Part shown: one piece after another, positions 40,048-48,465 of the stretch
Layout of the letters: each line of letters opens with the position of its first letter
Numbering within the stretch: position 1 is the first letter of the stretch
Assembly: GCA_963712465.1 (NCBI GenBank)
Contig: CAVQHY010000006.1
Location: 124,001-188,000, forward strand
Direction of reading: 5' to 3'
DNA length: 64,000 bases
Origin: CAVQHY01 sp963712465
Lineage (GTDB): Bacteria; Actinomycetota; Thermoleophilia; Gaiellales; Gaiellaceae
Translations under genes and position numbers: made by a program
Notes under the pieces: generated by a model
The model's database searches: none
Told to the model about the DNA's origin: nothing
The model's input: the letters and a program-made list of their open reading frames with translations, nothing else

Positions 40048-40749
40048 ATGAGAAGTGTTCGCGTTGCCGCCGTCGTGGGGGCGCTCGCGCTCGGAGCTCT
40101 TGCTGTGGCGCTGTTCGCCGTTCCGGTCGGCGCCGAGGTGCCCGACGAGAGTCGCACGCTCACCGTCAACGGCAGCGGGTCGGTCACCGCCGTGCCCGAT
40201 CGCGTCGAATGGTCGTTCGGCGTCCAGACGCAGGCATCGAGCGCGAGCGACGCACTGAAGCGGAACGCCGCAGCAGCCGGGAAGGTGATCGCGGCCCTCA
40301 GGTCGGCCGGTCTCGGCGCCGGCGACCTTCGCACGGAGCAGGTCTCGCTGTCCCCACAGACCGACGAAAACGGCAAGGTCGTTGCCTACGTCGCGTCGAA
40401 CTCGGTTCACGCTGTCGTGCGTGATCTCGACCAGGCCGGCGCGGTCGTCGACGCGGCAGCCGAAGCCGGAGCCAACCAGATCTACGGCCCGACGCTGACG
40501 CTGTCCGACTCCGAGGCTCTCTACGAGCAGGCGCTCGCGAAGGCCTATGAGCAGGCCAGGGCGAAGGCGGAGGGGCTCGCGGCAGCCGCGGGAGTCGTCC
40601 TCGGACGGGTGGTCAACATGACCGAGGGCGGCAGCGCCCCGACACCTCTGGCCGCAGCCGCAGACAAGGCCGAGGCCGGCAGCGTGCCGATCGAGCCAGG
40701 CACCACGGAGATCCAGGGATCGCTGACGGTGACGTTCGCGATCTCGTAG
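40048..40749 (+). CDS. Secreted SIMPL-domain (DUF541) protein
   Basis: A 233-residue protein with a signal peptide (VAAVVGALALGALAVALFAV, cleavage near VGAEVP) and one SIMPL domain: LTVNGSGSVTAVPDRVEWSF opening strand, then KRNAAAAGKVIAALRSAGL and AKAYEQARAKAEGLAAAAGV. SIMPL proteins form ring-like oligomers in the periplasm or surface; E. coli YggE is linked to oxidative stress. GAGGAGG six bases upstream supports ATG 40048. Confidence 0.88.
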   Translation: MRSVRVAAVVGALALGALAVALFAVPVGAEVPDESRTLTVNGSGSVTAVPDRVEWSFGVQTQASSASDALKRNAAAAGKVIAALRSAGLGAGDLRTEQVSLSPQTDENGKVVAYVASNSVHAVVRDLDQAGAVVDAAAEAGANQIYGPTLTLSDSEALYEQALAKAYEQARAKAEGLAAAAGVVLGRVVNMTEGGSAPTPLAAAADKAEAGSVPIEPGTTEIQGSLTVTFAIS

Positions 40750-40765
40750 CGTCGGTCCGTCACCG

Positions 40766-40798
40766 CAGCTGAGGGAGGCGGGGCGCCTCCCTCAGCTG
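40766..40798 (+). terminator. Perfect 14-base hairpin after the SIMPL gene
   Basis: CAGCTGAGGGAGGC (40766-40779) and GCCTCCCTCAGCTG (40785-40798) are perfectly complementary with a five-base loop. No T tract follows on the plus strand, so it may be a GC-type terminator or barrier. The TATGAT -10 box of glnA begins at the next base. Confidence 0.65.
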
Positions 40799-40886
40799 TA
40801 TGATGCGAGTGTTCTTCGAGGCGACGAAGCCTCGGGCGCCGGTGGTCGGCTGCCCGGGGCTTTCGGCATTAACGGGAGGTTGGAGC
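40799..40886 (+). promoter_or_regulatory. glnA promoter and hairpin leader
   Basis: TATGAT (40799-40804) is a good -10 box. The predicted leader of about 75 bases holds a perfect six-base stem (CGAGGC/GCCTCG, 40817-40834) with a six-base GACGAA loop, then GCCG/CGGC around GTGGT, and GGGAGG (40874-40879) seven bases before ATG. Two hairpins before the start suggest leader control, but no known riboswitch was recognised. Confidence 0.4.
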
Positions 40887-42242
40887 ATGGCGACGATCGA
40901 GAGCAGAGACAGGGCGACGAGCGATCCCGCGGAGCGGGCGCAGGTGCTCGCCCGGGCGAAAGAAGAGCGGATCGAGTACGTCCTGCTCTGGTTCACCGAT
41001 GTCGAAGGGCACCTCAAGAGCTTCGCGATCACGCCGGCCGAGCTCGAGGACGCACTCGACGACGGCATGGGCTTCGACGGCTCGTCGATCACCGGCTTCA
41101 ACGCGATCGAGGAGTCCGACATGGTCGCGATCCCCGACCCGGCCACGTTCCAGCTCATGCCCGACGGCGCGCACAAGGTGGCTCGCATGATCTGCGACGT
41201 CGTGACGCCTGACGGCAAGCCGTACGAAGGCGACCCCCGCCACGTGTTGCGGCGCGCGCTCGAGCGGATGGAGGCGATGGGCTTCGACACGTTCAACGTG
41301 GGTCCCGAGCTCGAGTACTTCCTCTTCAAAGACGACAAGGGCACGGAGACGCTCGACGAGGGCGGCTACTTCGCGATGACCGCCCTCGACGCGGCCACCG
41401 AGCTTCGCAACGAGACGATCCACGCGCTCGAGTCGATGGGGATCCCGATCGAGTATCACCACCACGAGGTCGGCCCCTCGCAGCACGAGATCGACATGCG
41501 CTTCGCGAGCGCGCTCGACATGGCCGACCACACGATCACCTACCGGCTGATCGTCAAGGAGGTCGCCGCCAAGCACGGCGTCTACGCCACCTTCATGCCG
41601 AAGCCCCTCTTCGGCGAGAACGGCTCGGGGATGCACACCCACCAGTCGCTGTTCGCCGGCGGTCGAAACGCCTTCTTCGACGCCGACGACGAGCACAACC
41701 TCTCCGAGGTCGGCAAGGCGTTCATCGCGGGTCAGTTGAGGCACGCGCGCGAGATCTCGGCCGTCTTCGCCCAGTGGGTCAACTCGTACAAGCGGCTCGT
41801 GCCGGGCTACGAGGCGCCGGTCTACGTGGCCTGGTCGCAGCGCAATCGCTCGGCGCTGGTCCGGATCCCGCTCTACAAGCCGGGGAACGAGCAGGCCACA
41901 CGCGCGGAGATCCGCTGCCCGGACCCGTCGTGCAACCCGTACCTCACCTTCGCTGCGCTCCTGACTGCAGGCCTCGAGGGGATCGAGCGCGGCTACGAGC
42001 TGGCGCCGCCGATGGAGGAGAACCTCTACCACCTCACGGCGGAGCAGCGAAAGGAGCGCGGCATCGTCGCGCTTCCGGAGACGCTCGGCGAGGCGATCGA
42101 CGAGCTCGCGCAGTCTGATGTCGCACGCAAGGCGCTCGGCCCTCATGTCTTCGATCGCTATGTCGAGCTCAAGCGCTCGGAGTGGGACGAGTACCGGGTC
42201 CAGCTGACCCCCTGGGAGCTCGAGAAGTACCTCGTGCTGTGA
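40887..42242 (+). CDS. glnA: Glutamine synthetase, type I
   Basis: A 451-residue enzyme. Key motifs are the catalytic loop GFDGSSITGF, metal and glutamate residues in NVGPELEYFLF and HHHEVGPSQHEID, ATP site KPLFGENGSGMHTHQSLF, and NRSALVRIP. Length and the C-terminal wording (NLYHLTAEQRKERGI) fit the GSI-alpha group, which lacks the 25-residue insertion; such enzymes are usually controlled by feedback or repression rather than adenylylation. It assimilates ammonia into glutamine. GGGAGG supports ATG 40887 over the open frame from 40800. Confidence 0.95.
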   Translation: MATIESRDRATSDPAERAQVLARAKEERIEYVLLWFTDVEGHLKSFAITPAELEDALDDGMGFDGSSITGFNAIEESDMVAIPDPATFQLMPDGAHKVARMICDVVTPDGKPYEGDPRHVLRRALERMEAMGFDTFNVGPELEYFLFKDDKGTETLDEGGYFAMTALDAATELRNETIHALESMGIPIEYHHHEVGPSQHEIDMRFASALDMADHTITYRLIVKEVAAKHGVYATFMPKPLFGENGSGMHTHQSLFAGGRNAFFDADDEHNLSEVGKAFIAGQLRHAREISAVFAQWVNSYKRLVPGYEAPVYVAWSQRNRSALVRIPLYKPGNEQATRAEIRCPDPSCNPYLTFAALLTAGLEGIERGYELAPPMEENLYHLTAEQRKERGIVALPETLGEAIDELAQSDVARKALGPHVFDRYVELKRSEWDEYRVQLTPWELEKYLVL

Positions 42243-42259
42243 CCGGTCGACCGTGGCCG

Positions 42260-42586
42260 CTAGGCCGTGAGCACGGCGTCTTCGATCGCGCGCTGGAGCC
42301 CCGCTAGGGCAAACGGCTTCAGGAGGTATGCGGCCGGCCGCAGGGCCAGCGCGCCCGGTCCCGGCGGGAAGATGCTGACGCAGACGACGGGGATGTTCGG
42401 GCTCCGCTCGCGCAGACGCATCGCAAGCTCGAGCATGGGTGGGTCGCCCGGCTCGACGAGCATGAGGTCGGGTGCGTCCGCATCGTCGTCGTCGGGGCCG
42501 ACGGGGGCGTGCCCCATGCCGGCGACGATGTGCTGGAGCAGCTCCCGGATCTCGGGATCGGGGTCGCCGATGAGAACGCGGGCCAC
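42260..42586 (-). CDS. Single-domain receiver with Glu in place of the phospho-acceptor Asp
   Basis: A 108-residue receiver-like protein. It opens VARVLIGDPDPEIRELLQHI, with the acidic pair reduced to a single D-P-D pattern. The acceptor strand reads PDLMLVEPGDPPMLE, so Glu stands where Asp is normally phosphorylated; the switch residue is Ser (CVSIFPPG) and the lysine is kept (YLLKPFAL). A Glu there often mimics permanent phosphorylation. GTG 42586 is chosen because it begins the fold. Divergent from the OmpR-type regulator, convergent with glnA. Confidence 0.7.
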   Translation of the reverse strand: MARVLIGDPDPEIRELLQHIVAGMGHAPVGPDDDDADAPDLMLVEPGDPPMLELAMRLRERSPNIPVVCVSIFPPGPGALALRPAAYLLKPFALAGLQRAIEDAVLTA

Positions 42587-42714
42587 GCTCGCATCATCGG
42601 CGCCGGTCGGGCGAGAAGGAGCGAGATCTGGTATGGAGGCGGTATGAGGGGTCGCGTGAGCGCGAGCGGAACGGCTGGAGTGCGGGGTCGCGCAGGGGCG
42701 GGCGGGGGAGGCAG

Positions 42715-43392
42715 ATGAGAGTCCTCGTCGTCGACGACGACCCGGACATCCGGGGGCTGCTCGGCGAGTTGCTCGGCCGGGCAGGCTACGAGGTGACCGA
42801 GGCTGCCGACGGCCGCGAGGGGCTTCGCCTCTTCTATGCGTCGCGACCCGATGTCGTCGTGCTCGACGTGTCGATGCCGGAGCTCGACGGGTGGCAGACG
42901 CTCGAGCGGATCCGTGATCTCTCCGACACACCGGTGCTCATGCTCACGGCACGCGGCGCCGAGCTCGAGAAGGTGCGCGGTCTGAAGGCGGGCGCCGACG
43001 ACTACGTCACGAAGCCGTTCGGGCGCCAGGAGCTGCTCGCGCGCGTGGAGGCGCTGCTTCGCCGCCAGCGGGCCGCGGAGTCGCTTCCCGAGGCGTACGA
43101 CGACGGCTACATCAGAATTGATCTGCCTCGAAGGCTCGTGGAGGTCGAGGGCGAGACGGTCGTGCTGACGCCCCTCGAGTTCAGGCTCCTGACGGCGCTC
43201 GTGAGCCACCCCGGCCAGGTCCTCTCGCGCGAGCAGCTGCTCGAGCTCGTCTGGGGCGACGGCTACGGCACCTCGGGCGACCAGGTCAAACTGACCGTCG
43301 GGTATGTACGGCGCAAGCTCGGAGTCTCTCCCGAGGACGGGCCGATCGAGACGGTCCGGGGCTTCGGCTACCGCTACCGGCGACCCGCGTAG
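42715..43392 (+). CDS. OmpR/PhoB-family response regulator
   Basis: A 225-residue regulator. The receiver has VVDDDPDIRG, acceptor Asp in VVVLDVSMPELDGW, MLTARG and DDYVTKPF. The winged-helix output domain ends with KLGVSPEDGPIETVRGFGYRYR, the usual RGxGYR wing. GGGGGAGG five bases upstream fits ATG 42715. Its likely sensor is the triple-PAS kinase encoded convergently 27 bases away. Confidence 0.92.
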   Translation: MRVLVVDDDPDIRGLLGELLGRAGYEVTEAADGREGLRLFYASRPDVVVLDVSMPELDGWQTLERIRDLSDTPVLMLTARGAELEKVRGLKAGADDYVTKPFGRQELLARVEALLRRQRAAESLPEAYDDGYIRIDLPRRLVEVEGETVVLTPLEFRLLTALVSHPGQVLSREQLLELVWGDGYGTSGDQVKLTVGYVRRKLGVSPEDGPIETVRGFGYRYRRPA

Positions 43393-43419
43393 AGGCTCGC
43401 GAGAGCTGAGCCGCGCGGC

Positions 43420-46326
43420 TCACGATACTGCCGCCGCTTCGGGAGGGGGTCGAAGCGGCAGCTCGACCCTGAACGTTGCGCCCTCGCCCGCGGCGCTCTC
43501 GACGGTGACGCGGCCGCCGTGGCCCTCGGCGATCGCCTTGGTGATCGCGAGCCCGAGACCCGTCCCCTGGATCGCCTGGCGCGTTGCCGTCGAGGTCCTG
43601 AAGAAGCGCTCGAAGAGGTGCTGCTGCTCGTCCTCGGGGATGCCGACCCCGCTGTCGGCGACCTCGAGCAGCGCCGTGCCGTTCTGCCGCAAGACGCGAA
43701 CCTCGACCCGGCCACCGTCGGGCGTGAACTTGACCGCGTTCGAGATCAGGTTGTCGAGCAGCTGCGCGATCCGCGCTCGATCGGCCCAGACAGGCTCGAT
43801 CTCGGCGGACGTCACGTCGATCCGCACGCCCTTATCGCCCGCCGCCGGAAGTGCCGCCTCGGCGCATTCGGCGGCGAGCAGGCCCAGGTCGACCCTGGTC
43901 TCCTCGAGACTCAGCCGACCCGCGTCCGCCTGCGCGACGAACAGGAGATCCCCGACCAGCCGCTGAAGCCGCTGGGCGTTGCGGTCGACGATCTCGAGGA
44001 AGCGCCGCTGCTCGTCGCCGAGCGCGCCTGCCTCCTCGTCGAGGACGAGCTCGAGGTAGCCGTGGATCGACGTGAGCGGAGTGCGCAGCTCGTGCGAGAC
44101 GAGCGCGACGAACTCGTCCTTCAGGCGGTCGAGCTCGCGCAGACGCTCGTTCTGGGCCTCGAGCTCGGTCTGCGTCCGCCACAGCGCCTCCTCGGCGGCC
44201 TTCTGGTCGGTCGCGTCGACCAGGAAGCCACGCAGGTAGAGCGGCCGTCCGTCGCCGTCCCGCACGATGTGTGCCTGATCTCGGATCCAGACGACGCGGC
44301 CGTCACGGGTGACCATCCGATACTCGGACTGGACGGTCCCGCCGCCGGCGAGCGAGGCGTCCTCCTCGGCCTCGACGCGCTCGCGGTCGTCGGGGTGGAG
44401 GAAGGCGGAGAACGGCGCGTCGTGCGCGAGCCAGTCGTCCGGGGTGACGCCGATCAGCGCCTCGATGCTCGGGCTGACGTAGAGCCAGCGTCCCTGGGGG
44501 CCCGGCTCGCACGCGTAGATGACGGCCGGGATTTCCTCCACGAGCGTCCGGTAGCGCTCCTCGGCCTCTCGCAGACGCTCTTCCGCCTGCTTGCGCTCGG
44601 TGATGTCGAGCAGGTAGCCCTGCGCGTAGAGCGGCTCGCCGTCGGGACCGGCCACGATCACGGCCTCGTCGCGCACCCAGACCTCGCGGCCATCCCTCGC
44701 GATCAGACGGTACTCGGCTCTGAACGGCTCGTTGCCGGCGTTGACGAGCGCGAGCACGCGCTGACGGTCGTCCGGGTGGAGGAGCTTCTCGAACATGTCG
44801 GGATCGCCAAGCCACTCCTCCGGCGAGTAGCCCAGCATGGCCTCGGTCTGGGGGCTCGTGTAGATGTTCGAGGAGCGCTCGTCCAGCGCGTCGATATAGA
44901 CGACGAGCGGGAGCTGCTCGACGAGCGTGCGGTAGCGCGACTCCGCTTCCTGCTGGCGCTTCTCCGCCTCCTTGCGGCGGGTCAGGTCCTGCACCTGCGT
45001 GACGACGAGGGCCGCGGCGCCCGCCTCGTTGCGGGCAACGCTCGACGTGATCAGCACGGGCACCGAGGTTCCGTCCCGTCTGATGTAGCGCTTCTCGAGC
45101 TCGATCGAGTCCCGCTCGCCGCCGAGGAGCGTCCGGATCAGCTCGACGTTCGCATCGACGTCGTCGGCGTGGGTGATCGAGGCAAAGGCGCGGCCCGTGA
45201 GCTCTTCGGGCGTGTACCCGAGCATGTCGGCGAGCGCCTGGTTGACGCGGAGATAGCGACCCTCGTGTGACGTGACACACATCCCGATAGACGCGTGCTC
45301 GAAGTAGGCGCGGAACAGAGCCTCGCTTCGGCCCAGCTCCTCGCGTTCGTGCTCGAGCACCGCGGACGTCTGCTCGAGGTCGCCGAGGAGGTGCGCCGCC
45401 GATCGGTGCGCGAGGTAGTGGCGGGTGCCGAACGCCGCCAGGGCGACGACGCCGATCCAGAACAGATATCGCTGGCTCGCGATCGGAGCGAAGTACACGA
45501 TCGCGAACAGGATCGGGAGAGCGAGGGCCGGGGAGATCGCGCGCCAGCGGTGTCCCGTCTCGAGCGCCTCGATCCGGGTTGCGCCGGCCGTCACCGATGT
45601 CCGGGCGAGGCCGGCGAGGGCGAGTGCCAGGAGCGCGACGCTCCAGAGCGCGTCCGGCCAGGCGGTGGTCGCGGAGACGGTGCCGTAGGCATACAGGGGC
45701 CAGGTGATCCCGGCGGCGCCAAATGCCAGCAGGCTCGCAGCGAGCGGAAGCTCCGCCGGCTTCAGGCTCCTGCGCTCGAGCAGGCGGGCGGCCAGCTCGA
45801 GCCCGACGAGGCCGAGGAAGAGATAGAGCGCCATCCGCGGCAGCAGCTCCACCTTCTCGGCCGTATCCGCATGCCGCTCGACGGTGACGTCGAGCAGGAC
45901 GACCACGGCCGCGATCACCGGAAGAGCGTCGAGGAAGAACAGGAGGTACGTACGGCGTCCAGGCGCGCCTGCGGCCACGCCCGCGAGGATCAGCACGGCC
46001 GCGACGATCCAGAGCTTGCCCCCGACGGAGGGGACGTGGTCGTTGATCGAGAAGCGGTAGACGGTGCCGAGGAGCCACACGCAGGCGGCGAGGGTCCAGA
46101 AGCTCCAGGCCCTGCGCATCGGGCCGGGCGGTGCGCGCCAGGCCGCGGCGGCACAGCCGACGGCCGCGGCGAACGACGCGAGCAACCAGCCCGCGTAGAC
46201 CGACCATCGAGCGGGCGCACCCGCGAGCGTGAACCCGAGCAGGTGGGCAGCGACCGTCGCCGCGGCGAGGGCGCCCACGAGTCCGGCGAGAGCCCGTAGT
46301 GTCACTCCATCGGGTATCGGAGCCAC
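43420..46326 (-). CDS. Sensor histidine kinase with membrane domain and three PAS domains
   Basis: A 968-residue hybrid-free kinase. About 310 residues at the N-terminus form eight or nine helices (MASE-like membrane sensor, for example LLFFLDALPVIAAVVVLLDV). Then three PAS/PAC units (near 335-460, 470-595 and 600-725; e.g. ASIGMCVTSHEGRYLRVNQA, DMFEKLLHPDDRQRV, FSAFLHPDDRERV) are joined by coiled linkers. The core has FVALVSHELRTPLTSIHGY (phospho-acceptor His), NLISNAVKFTPDGG, DSGVGIPEDE and GTGLGLAITKA. Ligands are unknown. Start GTG 46326 lies 52 bases from the divergent pdtaS gene. Confidence 0.9.
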   Translation of the reverse strand: MAPIPDGVTLRALAGLVGALAAATVAAHLLGFTLAGAPARWSVYAGWLLASFAAAVGCAAAAWRAPPGPMRRAWSFWTLAACVWLLGTVYRFSINDHVPSVGGKLWIVAAVLILAGVAAGAPGRRTYLLFFLDALPVIAAVVVLLDVTVERHADTAEKVELLPRMALYLFLGLVGLELAARLLERRSLKPAELPLAASLLAFGAAGITWPLYAYGTVSATTAWPDALWSVALLALALAGLARTSVTAGATRIEALETGHRWRAISPALALPILFAIVYFAPIASQRYLFWIGVVALAAFGTRHYLAHRSAAHLLGDLEQTSAVLEHEREELGRSEALFRAYFEHASIGMCVTSHEGRYLRVNQALADMLGYTPEELTGRAFASITHADDVDANVELIRTLLGGERDSIELEKRYIRRDGTSVPVLITSSVARNEAGAAALVVTQVQDLTRRKEAEKRQQEAESRYRTLVEQLPLVVYIDALDERSSNIYTSPQTEAMLGYSPEEWLGDPDMFEKLLHPDDRQRVLALVNAGNEPFRAEYRLIARDGREVWVRDEAVIVAGPDGEPLYAQGYLLDITERKQAEERLREAEERYRTLVEEIPAVIYACEPGPQGRWLYVSPSIEALIGVTPDDWLAHDAPFSAFLHPDDRERVEAEEDASLAGGGTVQSEYRMVTRDGRVVWIRDQAHIVRDGDGRPLYLRGFLVDATDQKAAEEALWRTQTELEAQNERLRELDRLKDEFVALVSHELRTPLTSIHGYLELVLDEEAGALGDEQRRFLEIVDRNAQRLQRLVGDLLFVAQADAGRLSLEETRVDLGLLAAECAEAALPAAGDKGVRIDVTSAEIEPVWADRARIAQLLDNLISNAVKFTPDGGRVEVRVLRQNGTALLEVADSGVGIPEDEQQHLFERFFRTSTATRQAIQGTGLGLAITKAIAEGHGGRVTVESAAGEGATFRVELPLRPPPEAAAVS

Positions 46327-46366
46327 CCGCGCGGTGCTTGAGAGTTCACCGCCCCCTGACCGGGCC

Positions 46367-46372
46367 TATCAT
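46367..46372 (+). promoter_or_regulatory. -10 box (TATCAT) for pdtaS, probably leaderless
   Basis: TATCAT is followed by six bases (CAGGTC) and GTG 46379, so the predicted transcription start coincides with the start codon. This also fixes the start, since the same frame is open for 150 bases upstream. Confidence 0.45.
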
Positions 46373-46378
46373 CAGGTC

Positions 46379-47782
46379 GTGGACCAGTCCGCCCGGCATC
46401 TGCGGCTGATCACGGAGACGATCACCGCGGTCAACTCGACGCTCGACCTGAACGAGCTCTTCGAGCTGATCGCCGCCCGTGTTGCCGAGGCGCTCGAGGC
46501 GGACGCCTGCTTCGTCTACCTCTACGACGAGGGCGCGGACGAGCTCGTGCTGCGCGCGTCGTGCGGAACGCGGGTCGACGAGCTGACGCGGGTGCCCAAG
46601 ATGCGCGTCGGCGAGGGGATCACGGGCGCCGCCGCCGCCGATCGGGAGCCGGTCATGATCGCCCGCGACGCCCATCTCGATCCGCGCTTCAAGAGCTTCC
46701 CCAACCTGCACGAGGAGCACTACCAGTCGATTCTCGCGGTGCCGATCCTCTTCAAGAATCGGCTCGAGGGGGCGCTCAATATCCGCACCGAGGCGCCGCG
46801 GTCGTACTGGCAGGCAGAGGTCGATCTCCTCGTCGCGATCGCCGGCCAGGTCGCCCAGGCGATCGAGAACGCGAAGCTCTACGACCACGCGCAGCGGCGG
46901 GTCGCGGAGCTGGAGGCGCTCTCACGGATCTCCGAGGCCGTCTCGCAGTCGCTCTACCTCGAGGAGTCGCTCGAGCGGATCGTCGAGACGACCATGTCCG
47001 CGCTCGACGCGACCGGTGCAGCGCTCGTGCTCGAGGACGGCCGGGTCGCGTGGCCCGAGGGCCGCGCGGGCGCGTACGCGCTGAGACTGCCCCTGCTGTT
47101 GAAGGGGAGACAGCTCGGGGAGCTCGTCTGCGATCGGGACGCACCCTTCACGGCCGAGGACGAGCGCCTGCTCGGGTCGATCGCCAACCAGGCGGCCGTC
47201 GCTCTCGAGCACGGGCGGGCGGTGATGCGCGGGGTGCTCGCGCAGGAGATCCACCACCGCGTCAAGAACAACCTGCAGACCGTCGCGTCCCTCCTACGGC
47301 TCCAGGCGGCGTCGGAGGACGTCGACGCCAGGCAGGCGATCGCCGACTCCGTCAACCGCATCCTGGCCATCGCCGCGGTGCACGAGGTTCTCACCGAGCG
47401 TCGCGACGACGACGTCGACCTGGGCGCGCTCGTCGAGCGCCTGCGCGAGACGATCCTCCAGGGGCTCGGCTCGGCGAAGCGGGTCGACGCGACCGTCGAG
47501 CCCGTCCATCTCCACGGCGAGCGGGCGACGGCGCTTGCGCTCGTATTCACCGAGCTCCTCCAGAACGCGCTCGAGCACGGCGGCGACGCGGTTCACGTCG
47601 ACCTTGCTCGGCGGAACGGAACGGTGACGCTCACGGTCTCCGACGACGGCGGCTGGGCCGACGGTGCCGAGGAAGGCACGGGCCTCTCGATCGTCCGCGC
47701 CCTCGTCCGCGACGAGCTCCGCGGGGAGCTGTCGCTCACGGGTGGGAGGGGGACTCAGGCGCGAGTCGCCTTCCCCGCATGA
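46379..47782 (+). CDS. pdtaS: Cytosolic histidine kinase with two GAF domains (PdtaS type)
   Basis: A 467-residue soluble kinase. Two GAF domains (about 25-165 and 185-285) precede a HisKA_2 domain with QEIHHRVKNNLQTVASLLRL (acceptor His in HHRVKNNLQ) and an ATPase with FTELLQNALEHGG and DDGGWADGAEEGTGLSIV. Architecture and motif match mycobacterial PdtaS, which responds to redox-active ligands and phosphorylates the ANTAR regulator PdtaR. That partner lies directly downstream here, whereas in mycobacteria the genes are unlinked. Confidence 0.9.
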   Translation: MDQSARHLRLITETITAVNSTLDLNELFELIAARVAEALEADACFVYLYDEGADELVLRASCGTRVDELTRVPKMRVGEGITGAAAADREPVMIARDAHLDPRFKSFPNLHEEHYQSILAVPILFKNRLEGALNIRTEAPRSYWQAEVDLLVAIAGQVAQAIENAKLYDHAQRRVAELEALSRISEAVSQSLYLEESLERIVETTMSALDATGAALVLEDGRVAWPEGRAGAYALRLPLLLKGRQLGELVCDRDAPFTAEDERLLGSIANQAAVALEHGRAVMRGVLAQEIHHRVKNNLQTVASLLRLQAASEDVDARQAIADSVNRILAIAAVHEVLTERRDDDVDLGALVERLRETILQGLGSAKRVDATVEPVHLHGERATALALVFTELLQNALEHGGDAVHVDLARRNGTVTLTVSDDGGWADGAEEGTGLSIVRALVRDELRGELSLTGGRGTQARVAFPA

Positions 47783-47802
47783 GACGACGCGGCCAGGTGG
47801 TG

Positions 47803-47880
47803 ATCCCGTTCGGGGGTGGGTGGTGGGGACCGGTGGTGATCCCGTTCGGGGGTGGGCGGTGGGGAAGGACGCGGCGCGAA
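47803..47880. repeat. G-rich dispersed repeat, two copies (locus B)
   Basis: Two near-identical units GGTGATCCCGTTCGGGGGTGGG then TGGTGGGGA or CGGTGGGGAA occupy the gap between pdtaS and pdtaR. After the second copy a GC-rich stem-like stretch (GCGGCGCGAAGCGCTGCCGT) leads to the pdtaR ATG. Unit and trailing stem closely resemble the copy at 62.8 kb. Being in a 5' region, the repeat may affect pdtaR expression. Confidence 0.7.
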
Positions 47881-47894
47881 GCGCTGCCGTTCTC

Positions 47895-48461
47895 ATGAGG
47901 ATTCTCGTCGCCGAGGACGAGACGCTGATTCGCCTCGACCTGCGCTCGATCCTCGAGCGCGCGGGTTTCGAGGTCTGCGCCGAGGCGCGCGACGGCGAGG
48001 AGGCGGTTGCGCTGGCGACCGCGACGGCACCCGACCTCGCCATCCTCGACGTGAGAATGCCGAGGCTCGACGGGATCGAGGCAGCCCGCCGGATCCTCGC
48101 CGAGCGGCCGATTCCCATCGTCATGCTCACTGCCTACGGCCAGGACGAGATCGTCGCGCGAGCCGTCGACGTCGGGGTCTTCGGCTACCTCGTGAAGCCG
48201 TTTCGCGAGACCGACCTCGTTCCGGCGATCCAGGCGGCGCGGGCACGTCACCTCGAGCTCGAAGCGCTTCGCGAGGAGGCACAGTCCCTTGCCGAGGCGC
48301 TCGCCACTCGCAAGGTGGTCGAGCGCGCGAAGGGCCTGCTGATGGAGCGCGAAGGGCTGACAGAGCAGGAGGCCTTCGCCCGCTTGCGCCGGGCAAGTCA
48401 GGTTTCCGGTCGGCCGATGGGCGTCGTCGCCGAGGCTCTGATCGCGACCTTCGGCTCGTAG
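47895..48461 (+). CDS. pdtaR: Response regulator with ANTAR RNA-binding domain (PdtaR type)
   Basis: A 188-residue regulator. The receiver has VAEDETLIRLDLRSIL, acceptor Asp in AILDVRMPRLDG, MLTAYG and GYLVKPFRETDL. A helix leads to a C-terminal ANTAR domain (ALATRKVVERAKGLLMEREG, then LTEQEAFARLRRAS). ANTAR proteins bind twin hairpins with six-base loops in mRNA leaders and block terminators. ATG 47895 is clear. It is paired with the upstream kinase. Confidence 0.93.
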   Translation: MRILVAEDETLIRLDLRSILERAGFEVCAEARDGEEAVALATATAPDLAILDVRMPRLDGIEAARRILAERPIPIVMLTAYGQDEIVARAVDVGVFGYLVKPFRETDLVPAIQAARARHLELEALREEAQSLAEALATRKVVERAKGLLMEREGLTEQEAFARLRRASQVSGRPMGVVAEALIATFGS

Positions 48462-48465
48462 GGAG

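Noticed and set aside
42640..42714. G-rich stretch before the OmpR-type regulator as another copy of the G-rich repeat
   Set aside because: Only GGGGTCGCG (nine bases) matches the family; the GGTGGGGA core is missing, so chance in a GC-rich genome is enough.
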